55,263 nucleotides of DNA. It comes from an uncultured Lachnospiraceae bacterium. GTDB lineage: Bacteria > Bacillota > Clostridia > Lachnospirales > Lachnospiraceae. The stretch lies in the NCBI GenBank assembly GCA_910586125.1, contig CAJUHP010000023.1, positions 1 to 55,263 on the forward strand. Reading direction: 5' to 3'. Shown here piece by piece: positions 24,389-32,652 of this stretch (position 1 is its first letter; the number at the start of each line of letters is the position of its first letter). Under the pieces are notes generated by a model, which saw nothing but the letters and a program-made list of their open reading frames with translations, searched no databases and was not told where the DNA came from. The position numbers and the translations under genes were made by a program.

Positions 24389-26542
24389 TCAGGATAGGAT
24401 GGAGGCAACCGGCTTTAACCGTTCAACTGGTCCGTTGACCTCCAGTTTTACTTCCTCTCCCTCCTGTAAACTGGTGAGGACAATCATGCAGGCGTCGGAC
24501 GCGGCGTTCTTCTGGATATATTCTAAATCAAAAGTAACCAGTTTGTCACCCTTTTTTACAAAATCTCCCTCCGAGACATGCATGGTAAATCCTTTGCCCT
24601 CCAGTTTGACGGTGTCCACGCCGATGTGAATCAGATATTCTAGGCCGTCAGAGGCTTTTAAGCCCAGAGCATGGCCGGTGGGAAAGACCATGACAACCTG
24701 ACAGTCTTCGGGCGCTTCCACAATCCCGTCTTTTGGCTGTATCACATAGCCGTCGCCCATAACTCTGGCGGCAAACGCCTCGTCCGGAGCTTCGGTGATG
24801 GGCAGAGCGCTGCCGGCAATGGGGGAGTAGAGCGCTCTCTTTGCGCCTGTCGCGGAGGCTTTTTCCCTGTCATTCTGCGCGCTGCCAGCCTGCGGCGCCG
24901 TCTGTTCTTCCTCCTTCGCCGCAGGCGCGGCCAGCTCGTCGGGGGCTGTCGCCAGATAATCCTCAAAGTTGGATTTGATCACGGTGACAGAGGGGCCATA
25001 GATCACCTGAACGCCCTGGCCCTTGTGGATGACGCCGGATGCGCCGCTTTCTTTTAAAAGACGGTCGGAAACGAGAGAGGAATCAAATACCGTGCAGCGC
25101 AGACGGGTGGCACAGCAGTCAACGTCAGAAATATTTTTCTTTCCTCCCAGCCCGCGGCAGATCAGCGAGGAAACTGGATCGCTTTTGTCCTGCGCGATGG
25201 AGGCATCCGCGCCGCCGGCTTTTCTGGCGTCAACATCGCTTCTGCGATACAGCTTTACTTCGTCGTTATCGTCGCGGCCCGGCGTTTTCAGATCCATTTT
25301 TCGGATCAGGAAGGAGAACAGGAAATAGTACACGGCAAAGTATACGGCGCCGACGAAAAGAATCCAGATCCAGTTTGTCTTAGCGTTGCCCTGCATGACG
25401 CCGAAGAGAGTCAGGTCAATCAGGCCGCCCGAGAAGGTCATGCCCACGCCCACCTGGAAGATGTGCATCAGCATATAGGCGGCGCCGGCAAAGATGGAAT
25501 GCAGGGCGTACAGCACCGGTGCGACAAATAGGAAGGTGAACTCCAGAGGTTCGGTGATGCCGGTCAGCATGGAAGTCAGAGCCGCGGACATCAGAAGGCT
25601 GCCGGCCACTTTCCGTTTTTCCGGTTTGGCACAGCGGTACATGGCGAGAGCGGCTCCCGGCAGGCCGAAAATCATCAGGGGGAACTTACCGGCCATAAAC
25701 CGGGTGGCCTCCGCGCTGAAGCGGGTGATGGACCCGTCAGCCAGCTCGGCAAAAAAGATGTTCTGAGCGCCCTCGACCAGCCGGCCCCCGATCTCGGCCG
25801 TGCCGCCGACCGCTGTCTGCCAGAAGGGAAGATAGAAGACATGGTGCAGGCCGAACGGGATCAGGGCCCGCTCCATCAGACCATACAGGAAGGTGCCGGC
25901 ATAACCAGAGCTGCGCACCAGGTCGCCCACGGCATAGATGCCGTTCTGAATCACCGGCCACACATAGAACATGGCAATACCGACCACCATGTACACAGCC
26001 GCCGAGATAATCGGAACAAAGCGTGTGCCGCCGAAGAAAGAGAGAACCTGGGGAAGCTGGATTTTATAAAAGCGGTTGTGAAGCGCCGCCACACCCAGTC
26101 CGACTAAAATACCGCCGAACACGCCCATCTGCAGCGATTCAATGCCGACTACCATGGTGACAGAGCCGCTCGGCAGGCTTTCGGCAATCCCTGTTACGGA
26201 CAGCATGGCGCTGATAGCGGCATGCATGATGAAAAAGGCGATGGCGCCGGCCAGAGCCGCAACCTCTTTTTCCTTCTTTGCCATGCCGATTGCCACACCC
26301 ATGGCAAAGATAATCGGCAGATTGGCAAACACGATGTCACCGCACTGGTTCAATACGGTCAAAATCCGGTACATAAATGTGCCTTCTCCCAGAATCCCTG
26401 TGAGGCCGTAAGTCTCCAGCATGGTGGCGTTGGTGAAAGAACCGCCGATACCCAAAAACAATCCCGCCACCGGCAGGATGGCGATGGGAAGCATAAAGCT
26501 GCGTCCCACTCGCTGCAGTACTCCAAAAATCTTGTCTTTCAT
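24389..26542 (-). CDS. ptsG: PTS glucose/maltose-family EIICBA permease
   Basis: 717 residues from ATG 26542 (AAAGGAG before it), in the order IIC-IIB-IIA. IIC (~1-425) has the TM core with IFFAEL and GITEPLEFTFLFVAP. IIB (~460-545) has the phospho-Cys in VDCCATRLRC. IIA (~590-710) has the active His in YLIHIGVDTVKL. A Gln/Ala-rich linker joins IIB and IIA. The layout and the GlcT/LicT-type RAT in its leader point to a glucose-type transporter. Maltose or N-acetylglucosamine remain possible, so the symbol is tentative. It forms an operon with the antiterminator behind it. Confidence 0.85.
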   Translation of the reverse strand: MKDKIFGVLQRVGRSFMLPIAILPVAGLFLGIGGSFTNATMLETYGLTGILGEGTFMYRILTVLNQCGDIVFANLPIIFAMGVAIGMAKKEKEVAALAGAIAFFIMHAAISAMLSVTGIAESLPSGSVTMVVGIESLQMGVFGGILVGLGVAALHNRFYKIQLPQVLSFFGGTRFVPIISAAVYMVVGIAMFYVWPVIQNGIYAVGDLVRSSGYAGTFLYGLMERALIPFGLHHVFYLPFWQTAVGGTAEIGGRLVEGAQNIFFAELADGSITRFSAEATRFMAGKFPLMIFGLPGAALAMYRCAKPEKRKVAGSLLMSAALTSMLTGITEPLEFTFLFVAPVLYALHSIFAGAAYMLMHIFQVGVGMTFSGGLIDLTLFGVMQGNAKTNWIWILFVGAVYFAVYYFLFSFLIRKMDLKTPGRDDNDEVKLYRRSDVDARKAGGADASIAQDKSDPVSSLICRGLGGKKNISDVDCCATRLRCTVFDSSLVSDRLLKESGASGVIHKGQGVQVIYGPSVTVIKSNFEDYLATAPDELAAPAAKEEEQTAPQAGSAQNDREKASATGAKRALYSPIAGSALPITEAPDEAFAARVMGDGYVIQPKDGIVEAPEDCQVVMVFPTGHALGLKASDGLEYLIHIGVDTVKLEGKGFTMHVSEGDFVKKGDKLVTFDLEYIQKNAASDACMIVLTSLQEGEEVKLEVNGPVERLKPVASILS

Positions 26543-26565
26543 TAGGACTCCTTTCCTGCGGGCAT

Positions 26566-26614
26566 AAAAAAACACCATCTACCATAAAACAATTCTGTTC
26601 TATGATAGCTGATG
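26566..26614 (-). terminator. Conditional terminator in PTS leader
   Basis: On the minus strand, CATCAGCTATCATAGAACA pairs with TGTTTTATGGTAGATGGTG (with G-U pairs), followed by TTTTTTT. Its 5' arm overlaps the 3' arm of the RAT element, so the two structures are mutually exclusive. Confidence 0.85.
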
Positions 26615-26638
26615 CCTGCTTTACCAGTTACACACTAT
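26605..26638 (-). promoter_or_regulatory. RAT antiterminator RNA element
   Basis: On the minus strand the 34 bases open with ATAG, end with CTAT, and contain GTAACTGGTAAAGCAGGCAT. This matches the ribonucleic antiterminator targets of BglG/LicT/GlcT proteins (a stem with two internal loops, core TTACTGxTAAxGCAGGCA). Binding by the PRD antiterminator encoded downstream would block the overlapping terminator. Confidence 0.88.
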
Positions 26639-26661
26639 CCCGCCTCTGTTTTGATGGTATC

Positions 26662-26691
26662 AGTATACGCCAGAGAACCGTCCGCTGTCAA
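26662..26691 (-). promoter_or_regulatory. Promoter of the PTS operon
   Basis: On the minus strand, -35 TTGACA (26686-26691), 18-bp spacer, -10 TATACT (26662-26667). The start would be near 26655, about 17 bases before the RAT. Confidence 0.75.
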
Positions 26692-26769
26692 TCTGGCATT
26701 TTCTATAAAAAGTTTGTTACTATTTTATACACATTTTACAAAAATATAACGGTTTGGCAGGAATTCCGG

Positions 26770-26797
26770 TTGACTTTTTTTAGAAAGTGAATATAAT
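26770..26797 (+). promoter_or_regulatory. Promoter of hemolysin III gene
   Basis: -35 TTGACT (26770-26775), 16-bp spacer, consensus -10 TATAAT (26792-26797). Confidence 0.65.
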
Positions 26798-26873
26798 ATA
26801 GATAACAAGTAGTTTTTAAAACTATGTAACGAAATATAGAGAAGACAAAATGCGGAAAAGGAAGTGGTATTTT

Positions 26874-27545
26874 ATGAAACGAATTTCCAGAGCCAAAGAT
26901 CCCGGCAGCGCGATCACCCATTTTATCGGGTGGCTGATGGCGGTGTTTGCCGCCGTGCCGCTGCTGCTGAAAGCGGCGGGAGAGCCGGATCGGATTCATC
27001 TGATCAGCCTGACGGTATTTATGGTCAGTATGATCGCGCTGTATGGGGCCAGCACCATCTATCACACGCTGGATATCTCGCCCCGCGTCAACCGGATTCT
27101 GCGAAAGATCGACCATATGATGATTTTTGTGCTGATTGCCGGCACGTACACGCCCATGTGTGTGATCGCGATTGGCGGGGCGCTGGGCTACACGCTGTTA
27201 GCGGTTGTCTGGGGGATCGCTCTGGCGGGGATTCTGTTAAAAGCGTTCTGGATCACCTGCCCGAAATGGTTTTCGTCCGTCCTGTATATCGGCATGGGGT
27301 GGGTGTGCGTTCTGGCGTTTACCCAGATTTTGAATGCGCTGAGTCCGGCGGCTTTCGCGTGGCTGCTGGCGGGCGGCGTCATCTACACGGTAGGCGGCGT
27401 CATCTATGCGCTGAAAGTCCCTTTATTTGACGCCAAGCATAAGAATTTCGGCTCCCATGAGATTTTTCATCTGTTTGTCATGGCCGGGAGCGCCTGTCAT
27501 TTTATCCTGATGTACAATTATGTGGCGGCGATGCCGCTTCCGTAG
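26874..27545 (+). CDS. trhA: Hemolysin III / TrhA family membrane protein
   Basis: 223 residues, seven TM helices, PAQR superfamily. The metal-site residues are present: Ser/His in ITHFIGW near the start, ASTIYHTLD, and the late HEIFHLFVMAGSACHF. ATG 26874 follows GGAAG and starts at the conserved DPGSAITH segment. An upstream in-frame ATG at 26850 has no Shine-Dalgarno. Members influence membrane fluidity homeostasis in bacteria (TrhA). It is a single gene ended by a hairpin. Confidence 0.88.
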   Translation: MKRISRAKDPGSAITHFIGWLMAVFAAVPLLLKAAGEPDRIHLISLTVFMVSMIALYGASTIYHTLDISPRVNRILRKIDHMMIFVLIAGTYTPMCVIAIGGALGYTLLAVVWGIALAGILLKAFWITCPKWFSSVLYIGMGWVCVLAFTQILNALSPAAFAWLLAGGVIYTVGGVIYALKVPLFDAKHKNFGSHEIFHLFVMAGSACHFILMYNYVAAMPLP

Positions 27546-27566
27546 GAACAAGACTCTCCCTGACAG

Positions 27567-27618
27567 GGCGCCAAAGGATCGGGAATCGCACCGGTTCTTT
27601 GGCGCCGTTTGCTATTTT
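27567..27618 (+). terminator. Hairpin terminator after trhA
   Basis: GGCGCCAAAG (27567-27576) and CTTTGGCGCC (27597-27606) form a 10-bp stem with a 20-base loop, followed by GTTTGCTATTTT. The interrupted T-run makes it a moderate terminator. Confidence 0.6.
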
Positions 27619-27680
27619 GCTTGGCGTTCGTGTGCGGACCGGATTCCATTCAGGCAGACAGGCGGTCGCTTCACTTTTGT

Positions 27681-27709
27681 TTGCATGAAATCTTCCTTCG
27701 TGTTATACT
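27681..27709 (+). promoter_or_regulatory. Promoter of cvfB operon
   Basis: -35 TTGCAT (27681-27686), 17-bp spacer, -10 TATACT (27704-27709), with the start codon of cvfB about 95 bases downstream. Confidence 0.6.
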
Positions 27710-27802
27710 ACCCATTAGAGAGGTCTTATAAAGTGAGAAGCAAAGAAATCAGCCGCCGCAGATGCCGCTGAAATTATGAGAAAGAACTGAGGGAAAAAAC
27801 GA

Positions 27803-28633
27803 ATGCTAGAACTGGGAAAACGACAACAACTTGTGATTCACCGGCTGACGGAGATCGGTGCATATGTGGGCGAAGAGGAGCATCCGCAGGAGGCGGTGCT
27901 GCTTCCCCGCAGACAGGTCCCGGACGGGGCGGCGGTGGGAGATACGGTGAATGTGCTGCTCTACAAAGATTCCGAGGATCGCCTGATCGCCACGGTCCGC
28001 GAGTCCAAACTGGTGGTGGGAAAGCTGGCCTTTCTTCGGGTGGTGCAGGTGACGAAGATCGGCGCCTTTTTGGACTGGGGGCTGGAGCGGGATCTGTTTC
28101 TGCCCTTTAAGGAGCAGACGAAGAAGCCGCAGCCGGGGGAATCCTGTCTGGTGGCCATGTATGTGGATAAAAGCGAACGCCTGTGCGCCACGATGCGGAT
28201 CTATGAACATCTGAGCGCGGAGTCTCCTTACCAGAAGGGAGACAGCGTGACGGGAACCGTCTATGAGATCAAGCCGCTGGGTGCTTTTGTGGCTGTGGAT
28301 GACAGGTATTTCGGTCTGATTCCCTCCTCGGAGGTGTATCAGGTTTTTGTGCCGGGAGAGACGGTCACGGGCCAGGTTATGAAGCGCCGGGCGGACGGAA
28401 AGCTTGACCTGCGGGTGCGCAGAAAAGCTTACAAGCAGTTGGACACAGACGCGGATGCGATATGGCAGAAGTTAGAGAAAGCCGGCGGATTTCTGCCGTT
28501 TCATGACCGCTCCGAACCGGAGGAAATCAAGGCGATGTTCGGACTGAGCAAGGCCGCTTTTAAGAGGGCGGCGGGCCGTCTTTTGAAGGAGGGGAAGATC
28601 CGCATGACAGAGGAGGGAATGCAGGCGCGATGA
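27803..28633 (+). CDS. cvfB: CvfB family S1-domain RNA-binding protein
   Basis: 276 residues. Three S1-like beta barrels lie in a row (~5-60, ~70-135 with VTKIGAFLDWGLERDLFLP, ~145-210 with KPLGAFVAVDDRYFGLIP), and the C-terminus (~225-276) is a winged helix. That is the exact CvfB layout known from Streptococcus and Staphylococcus, where it binds RNA and affects virulence gene expression. It overlaps the next gene by four bases (ATGA), so it is translationally coupled to the CPBP protease. Confidence 0.88.
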   Translation: MLELGKRQQLVIHRLTEIGAYVGEEEHPQEAVLLPRRQVPDGAAVGDTVNVLLYKDSEDRLIATVRESKLVVGKLAFLRVVQVTKIGAFLDWGLERDLFLPFKEQTKKPQPGESCLVAMYVDKSERLCATMRIYEHLSAESPYQKGDSVTGTVYEIKPLGAFVAVDDRYFGLIPSSEVYQVFVPGETVTGQVMKRRADGKLDLRVRRKAYKQLDTDADAIWQKLEKAGGFLPFHDRSEPEEIKAMFGLSKAAFKRAAGRLLKEGKIRMTEEGMQAR

Positions 28634-29652
28634 ATGAGGAGAGCCGGACCAAAAGAAGAGAGCCGGTGGTAAACCGGCTCTTTGCCGCCATTGTAGCGGC
28701 TTATCTTCTGCTGTATGGAATATTGTTGATTCTGGATTACCTGCACATTTCGGTGAAAATGCCGTTGGTTTTGGGCCTGACCGCGGGCGAGCTGACCCTG
28801 CTGGTCCCCACCGTTATGTATCTTTTTTTTACTCGGACAAAGCCGAAAAACGCATCCGAGCGCTGGCGTCTGCCTCTGGGGGCGGTTCCGCTTTTGATTC
28901 TGCTTGCCTACTGCATTCTGCCGCTGATCTCTCTGGTGAATCTGGTCAGCATGTTGATCGGGAGAGAGAATGCGGCGGCGTCCCTTCTGGTTCCGATGAA
29001 ACAGCTTCCGCTTTGGCTATCTCTGCTCTGCGTCTCCGTGCTGCCGGGCGTTCTGGAAGAATTTATTTTCCGCGGGCTGATCTACGGCTCTTACCGCCGC
29101 CGCCGGGTGTGGGGAGCGATTTTTGTCAGTGCGCTTTTGTTCGGTCTGATGCACATGAACCTGAATCAGTTCTGCTATGCCTTTGTGATGGGGGTGATGT
29201 TCTGCCTGCTCTATGAGGGCACAGGTTCTCTTCTGGCCTCCATGCTGGTTCATGCGGTTTACAATGGGAATTCTGTGATTCTGATGTATTGGATGGATAC
29301 CAGCGAGCTGATGGAGGCGGTGGGCGGCGCTTCGGCGGAGGGGATGCAGCAGATGGCGGCAGGCGGCGTTTCGATGCTGATGACGGTCTTGATGCTGTCG
29401 GTGCTGGCTTTGCTGGGACTGGCGGCAGCCGGAGGGCTGTATGTGGCCATCGTGGCGGTTTGTCACAGAAAAGAGCAGGTGAAGCTTTTGTTTTGCAGAA
29501 ATGCGATCGAGAAAAGAGCGGCGCTGGAGAGAGGGGAGCAGTCGGAAGAAATGTCCGGCTATGAACCGTCGGGCCGGCTGTGGGGACCTTTCTTATGGAG
29601 CGCTGTAATTGTGGCAGTCGGAGAGATTCTCAGAGGGGTTCTGACGCTGTAA
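28630..29652 (+). CDS. CPBP family intramembrane metalloprotease
   Basis: 340 residues, about eight TM helices. The catalytic motifs are EEFIFRG (paired Glu and Arg, ~140-150), FGLMHMN (His) and the later HAVYNGN, which together form the Abi/CPBP glutamic protease site. A cytoplasmic charged segment (~285-315) precedes a last TM helix. The family includes CAAX prenyl proteases and bacteriocin self-immunity proteins; the substrate here is unknown. The last 60 bases overlap the convergent XRE gene. Confidence 0.88.
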   Translation: MNEESRTKRREPVVNRLFAAIVAAYLLLYGILLILDYLHISVKMPLVLGLTAGELTLLVPTVMYLFFTRTKPKNASERWRLPLGAVPLLILLAYCILPLISLVNLVSMLIGRENAAASLLVPMKQLPLWLSLLCVSVLPGVLEEFIFRGLIYGSYRRRRVWGAIFVSALLFGLMHMNLNQFCYAFVMGVMFCLLYEGTGSLLASMLVHAVYNGNSVILMYWMDTSELMEAVGGASAEGMQQMAAGGVSMLMTVLMLSVLALLGLAAAGGLYVAIVAVCHRKEQVKLLFCRNAIEKRAALERGEQSEEMSGYEPSGRLWGPFLWSAVIVAVGEILRGVLTL

Positions 29653-30018
29653 GAAACGGGTGGCGTCCAGATAGCTGCGGATGAGATGAGAGATGACAAT
29701 GAGCTCGTCAGGGGAGCAGTTGTCTAGCTGATTGACAACCGATGTATGGACGGATTCATATGTGAAGTCTTCTCGCAGCGTCTGCCAGGAAGCCGGCGAT
29801 ATGCCGTGGAAAAGATAGTCGAACGTGACATTGAACAGAGAGCAGAATTGGTTGGCCAGAGAACAGGACAGCGGCTTGCGGCCGCGCTCCACTTCTCCCA
29901 GATAATTGACGGAGATTCCCAGAAGATCCGCCAGTTTTTCCTGCGTCATGTTGGCGGCGCGGCGGACTTGGCGTATGCGGGCGCCGGGAGAAGGATCGCT
30001 TTTTGATACATATTCCAT
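29593..30018 (-). CDS. XRE family transcriptional regulator
   Basis: 141 residues. The HTH lies at ~12-70 (RQVRRAANMTQEKLADLLGISV and EVERGRKPLS). The C-terminal ~70 residues are helical with no known domain. GGAGG stands before ATG (plus cctcc at 30027). Its 3' end overlaps that of the CPBP gene tail to tail by 60 bases. The upstream region is shared with the divergent yitT gene, so it may control that gene or itself. Confidence 0.85.
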   Translation of the reverse strand: MEYVSKSDPSPGARIRQVRRAANMTQEKLADLLGISVNYLGEVERGRKPLSCSLANQFCSLFNVTFDYLFHGISPASWQTLREDFTYESVHTSVVNQLDNCSPDELIVISHLIRSYLDATRFLQRQNPSENLSDCHNYSAP

Positions 30019-30262
30019 CGTGTTTCCTCCTTGATTTTTAGTAGTTGCTGCATCATGACAGCATCACCATAATAGTAAATGTTTTTGAGAAAAAAGTTTA
30101 CCACCTAAAAGTGAGGAAAAACGAAAAAATCCGGCTTTTTGGTGATTGTATGGAAAAAAATTATACAAAGAAAAAATGGCGAATAAATAACTTGACGCGG
30201 ATGAAAAATAGGTTTTGATCCGACAGGCGAAAATCGTAAGGGGGAAGGGAGAAGAAAGATGT

Positions 30263-31111
30263 ATGAAAAAGTTTCGGCTCATAGGGGATAACTGGTTTAC
30301 CATGCTTTTAGGCACAGCCATTATGGCGGCGGCGATTAAGATGGTATTTGATCCGGCGAACTTGGTTACAGGCGGGGTGTCCGGTGTGGGAATTATCGTA
30401 AAAGAATTGACGGAAATTCCTTTGTGGCTGACCAACAGCGTTCTGAATGTGCCGCTGTTTGCGGCGGCGTTTTTTGTGAAAGGCTGGAAATTCATTCGAC
30501 GTACGCTGGTGGCTACGGTGGGCCTGTCTTTTTTTCTTTTTGTTCTGCCGGATCTCAATTTGTGGATGGACGATATTTTTCTGACGGCCTTGTTTGGCGG
30601 TGTGATCAGCGGTGTGGGGACCGGGCTCGTATTTATGGCCCGTTCGACGACCGGCGGCACGGATCTTCTGGCGGCGGTACTGCAGCATTACCTGCGGCAT
30701 TTTTCTGTGGCGCAGATTATGCAGGTGCTGGACGCGGCAGTGGTGCTTGCGGGTGCTTGGATCTTCGGCCTGCAGTACGCGCTCTACGCGGTTATTGCCG
30801 TGTTTGTAGTGGCAAAGGTCACGGACGGGATTCTGGAGGGAATGAAGTTTTCCAAGCTGGCCTACATTATCTCGGAAAAGCCGGAGGAGATTGCTGCCGC
30901 CGTCATGAAAGAGATGGAACGGGGCGTCACCGGCTTGAACGGGAAAGGGATGTATTCGGGCAGCCCGAAAAATGTTCTGATCTGTGTGGTATCCAAAAAA
31001 GAAATTGTCCAAGTCAAGGACATTGTGTCCAAAATTGACAATCATTCTTTTGTGATTGTGACGGATGCCAGAGAGGTGTTAGGAGAAGGATTTATAGAAT
31101 ATACACAGTAA
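30263..31111 (+). CDS. YitT family membrane protein (DUF161 + DUF2179)
   Basis: 282 residues from ATG 30263, behind GGGGAAGGGAGAAG. An earlier in-frame TTG (30215) is less likely. Five TM helices make up YitT_membrane (~8-190), with FDPANLVTGGVSGVGI and ARSTTGGTDLLA as family marks. The C-terminal cytoplasmic DUF2179 domain (~200-280) contains MYSGSPKNVLICVVSKKE. Function is not established in any bacterium; several paralogues per genome are common in Firmicutes. Confidence 0.9.
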   Translation: MKKFRLIGDNWFTMLLGTAIMAAAIKMVFDPANLVTGGVSGVGIIVKELTEIPLWLTNSVLNVPLFAAAFFVKGWKFIRRTLVATVGLSFFLFVLPDLNLWMDDIFLTALFGGVISGVGTGLVFMARSTTGGTDLLAAVLQHYLRHFSVAQIMQVLDAAVVLAGAWIFGLQYALYAVIAVFVVAKVTDGILEGMKFSKLAYIISEKPEEIAAAVMKEMERGVTGLNGKGMYSGSPKNVLICVVSKKEIVQVKDIVSKIDNHSFVIVTDAREVLGEGFIEYTQ

Positions 31112-31118
31112 TTCTCAG

Positions 31119-31236
31119 AACTTTCCGGCGGGATTTGTTGCAAAATGCGCAAAATTTATTTTTAAGGTAAAAAAACCGCCAAAGCAGCGCCTGTCTTTTT
31201 GGTAAAAAAGAGAATGGTTTTTTCCGCCGGAAAGTT
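31119..31236. repeat. 13-bp perfect inverted repeat across yitT-msmK spacer
   Basis: AACTTTCCGGCGG (31119-31131) and CCGCCGGAAAGTT (31224-31236) are exact reverse complements 92 bases apart. The DNA between them is A/T-rich with homopolymer runs. The pair begins just after the yitT stop and ends about 90 bases before the ABC ATPase gene, so it could form a large stem in the RNA. Confidence 0.75.
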
Positions 31237-31324
31237 GTATCTTATAGAGGTAAGGCGCGGACGCAGAACAAAGAGCGGTCCGGAAGCTACTCGAAAAGAA
31301 TATTAAACAAGCAGGAGGCATGAT

Positions 31325-32431
31325 ATGGCTAGTTTATCCCTGAAGCACATTCACAAGGTATACCCCAACGGCTACGAGGCGGTGAAAGATTTTAATCTGG
31401 AGATCGCTGACAAAGAATTCATCATCTTTGTAGGTCCTTCCGGCTGCGGTAAGTCCACGACTCTGCGTATGGTGGCTGGTCTGGAGGAGATTTCTTCCGG
31501 TGATCTGTTAATCGACGGAAAGCGCATGAACGATGTGGAGCCGAAGGACAGAGATATCGCCATGGTATTCCAGAACTACGCTCTGTATCCTCATATGTCC
31601 GTGTACGACAATATGGCGTTCGGCTTAAAGCTGCGCAAGGTTCCGCGTCAGCAGATTGACGAGATGATCCATGAGGCGGCCCGCATCCTGGATATCGAGG
31701 CTTTGCTGGAGCGTAAGCCCAAGCAGTTGTCCGGTGGTCAGAGACAGCGTGTTGCCATGGGCCGTGCCATCGTGCGTAATCCTAAGGTGTTCCTGATGGA
31801 TGAGCCTCTGTCCAACTTGGATGCCAAGCTGCGTGTGCAGATGCGTACTGAGATTGCCAAGCTGCATGAGAGACTGGGCGCCACCATCATCTATGTAACC
31901 CATGACCAGACCGAGGCTATGACGCTGGGTACCCGCATCGTCGTTATGAAGGACGGCATTGTGCAGCAGATTGACACGCCTCCGAACCTGTACAATAAGC
32001 CCAACAACATGTTCGTGGCCGGATTCATCGGCTCTCCTCAGATGAACATGGTCGCCGCCGCCGTGGAGAAGAAGGGTTCCGACGTGACCGTTACCTTTGG
32101 CGAGCACACCATCGTTCTGCCGAAAGACAAGGCGAAGGTCGTGGAAGAGAAGGGCTATATCGGCAAGAACGTTACTCTGGGTATCCGTCCCGACGATGTG
32201 ACGGTAAATCCGGAGAAGGAGACCCCCGGCAATGTGATCGAAGCTCCCGTGAACGTATACGAGCTGCTGGGCTCCGATGCCAACCTGTATTTCGATATCG
32301 ACAACACCTCCTTTACCGCCAAGGTTCCGGCCTTTATCACCGCCAAGCACGGCGATGTAAAGCGCTTTGTGTTTGACCTGGATAAGCTGCATGTATTTGA
32401 CAGTGAGACGCAGGAGGCTGTCTGCCACTAA
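31325..32431 (+). CDS. ugpC: Sugar ABC transporter ATPase (UgpC/MsmK/MsiK type)
   Basis: 368 residues. The ABC core (~1-235) has Walker A GPSGCGKST, Q-loop FQNYALYPHM, signature LSGGQRQR, Walker B FLMDEPLSNLD and switch His VTHDQTEA. A C-terminal TOBE/OB regulatory domain (~240-368) has LGIRPDDV. No permease or binding protein is adjacent. Orphan ATPases of this type (MsmK, MsiK) serve several carbohydrate importers in trans. Codon use looks biased as in highly expressed genes, with many CTG and GGC codons. Confidence 0.9.
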   Translation: MASLSLKHIHKVYPNGYEAVKDFNLEIADKEFIIFVGPSGCGKSTTLRMVAGLEEISSGDLLIDGKRMNDVEPKDRDIAMVFQNYALYPHMSVYDNMAFGLKLRKVPRQQIDEMIHEAARILDIEALLERKPKQLSGGQRQRVAMGRAIVRNPKVFLMDEPLSNLDAKLRVQMRTEIAKLHERLGATIIYVTHDQTEAMTLGTRIVVMKDGIVQQIDTPPNLYNKPNNMFVAGFIGSPQMNMVAAAVEKKGSDVTVTFGEHTIVLPKDKAKVVEEKGYIGKNVTLGIRPDDVTVNPEKETPGNVIEAPVNVYELLGSDANLYFDIDNTSFTAKVPAFITAKHGDVKRFVFDLDKLHVFDSETQEAVCH

Positions 32432-32457
32432 TTGAGACAGAACATAGGAATGAACCG

Positions 32458-32505
32458 GCGGATACGCTGTGGCTGATGAAAAAGCCGCGGGGTATCCGCT
32501 TTTTT
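32458..32505 (+). terminator. Terminator after the sugar ABC ATPase gene
   Basis: GCGGATAC / GTATCCGC with an inner GGCT/AGCC helix, followed by six T residues. Confidence 0.8.
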
Positions 32506-32652
32506 GATGCGCCATACAAAAAACACTTTTTTTCCTCTTCCCTTTTTCCCCATTTTGCATTAAAATAGATTCCAAACAGGATTCTGCCGTGGGAATAACA
32601 GGGGATCTCCGGAAGAGTTGCGATAGAAAACGGTGCGTAAAGGAGAAGGGAA

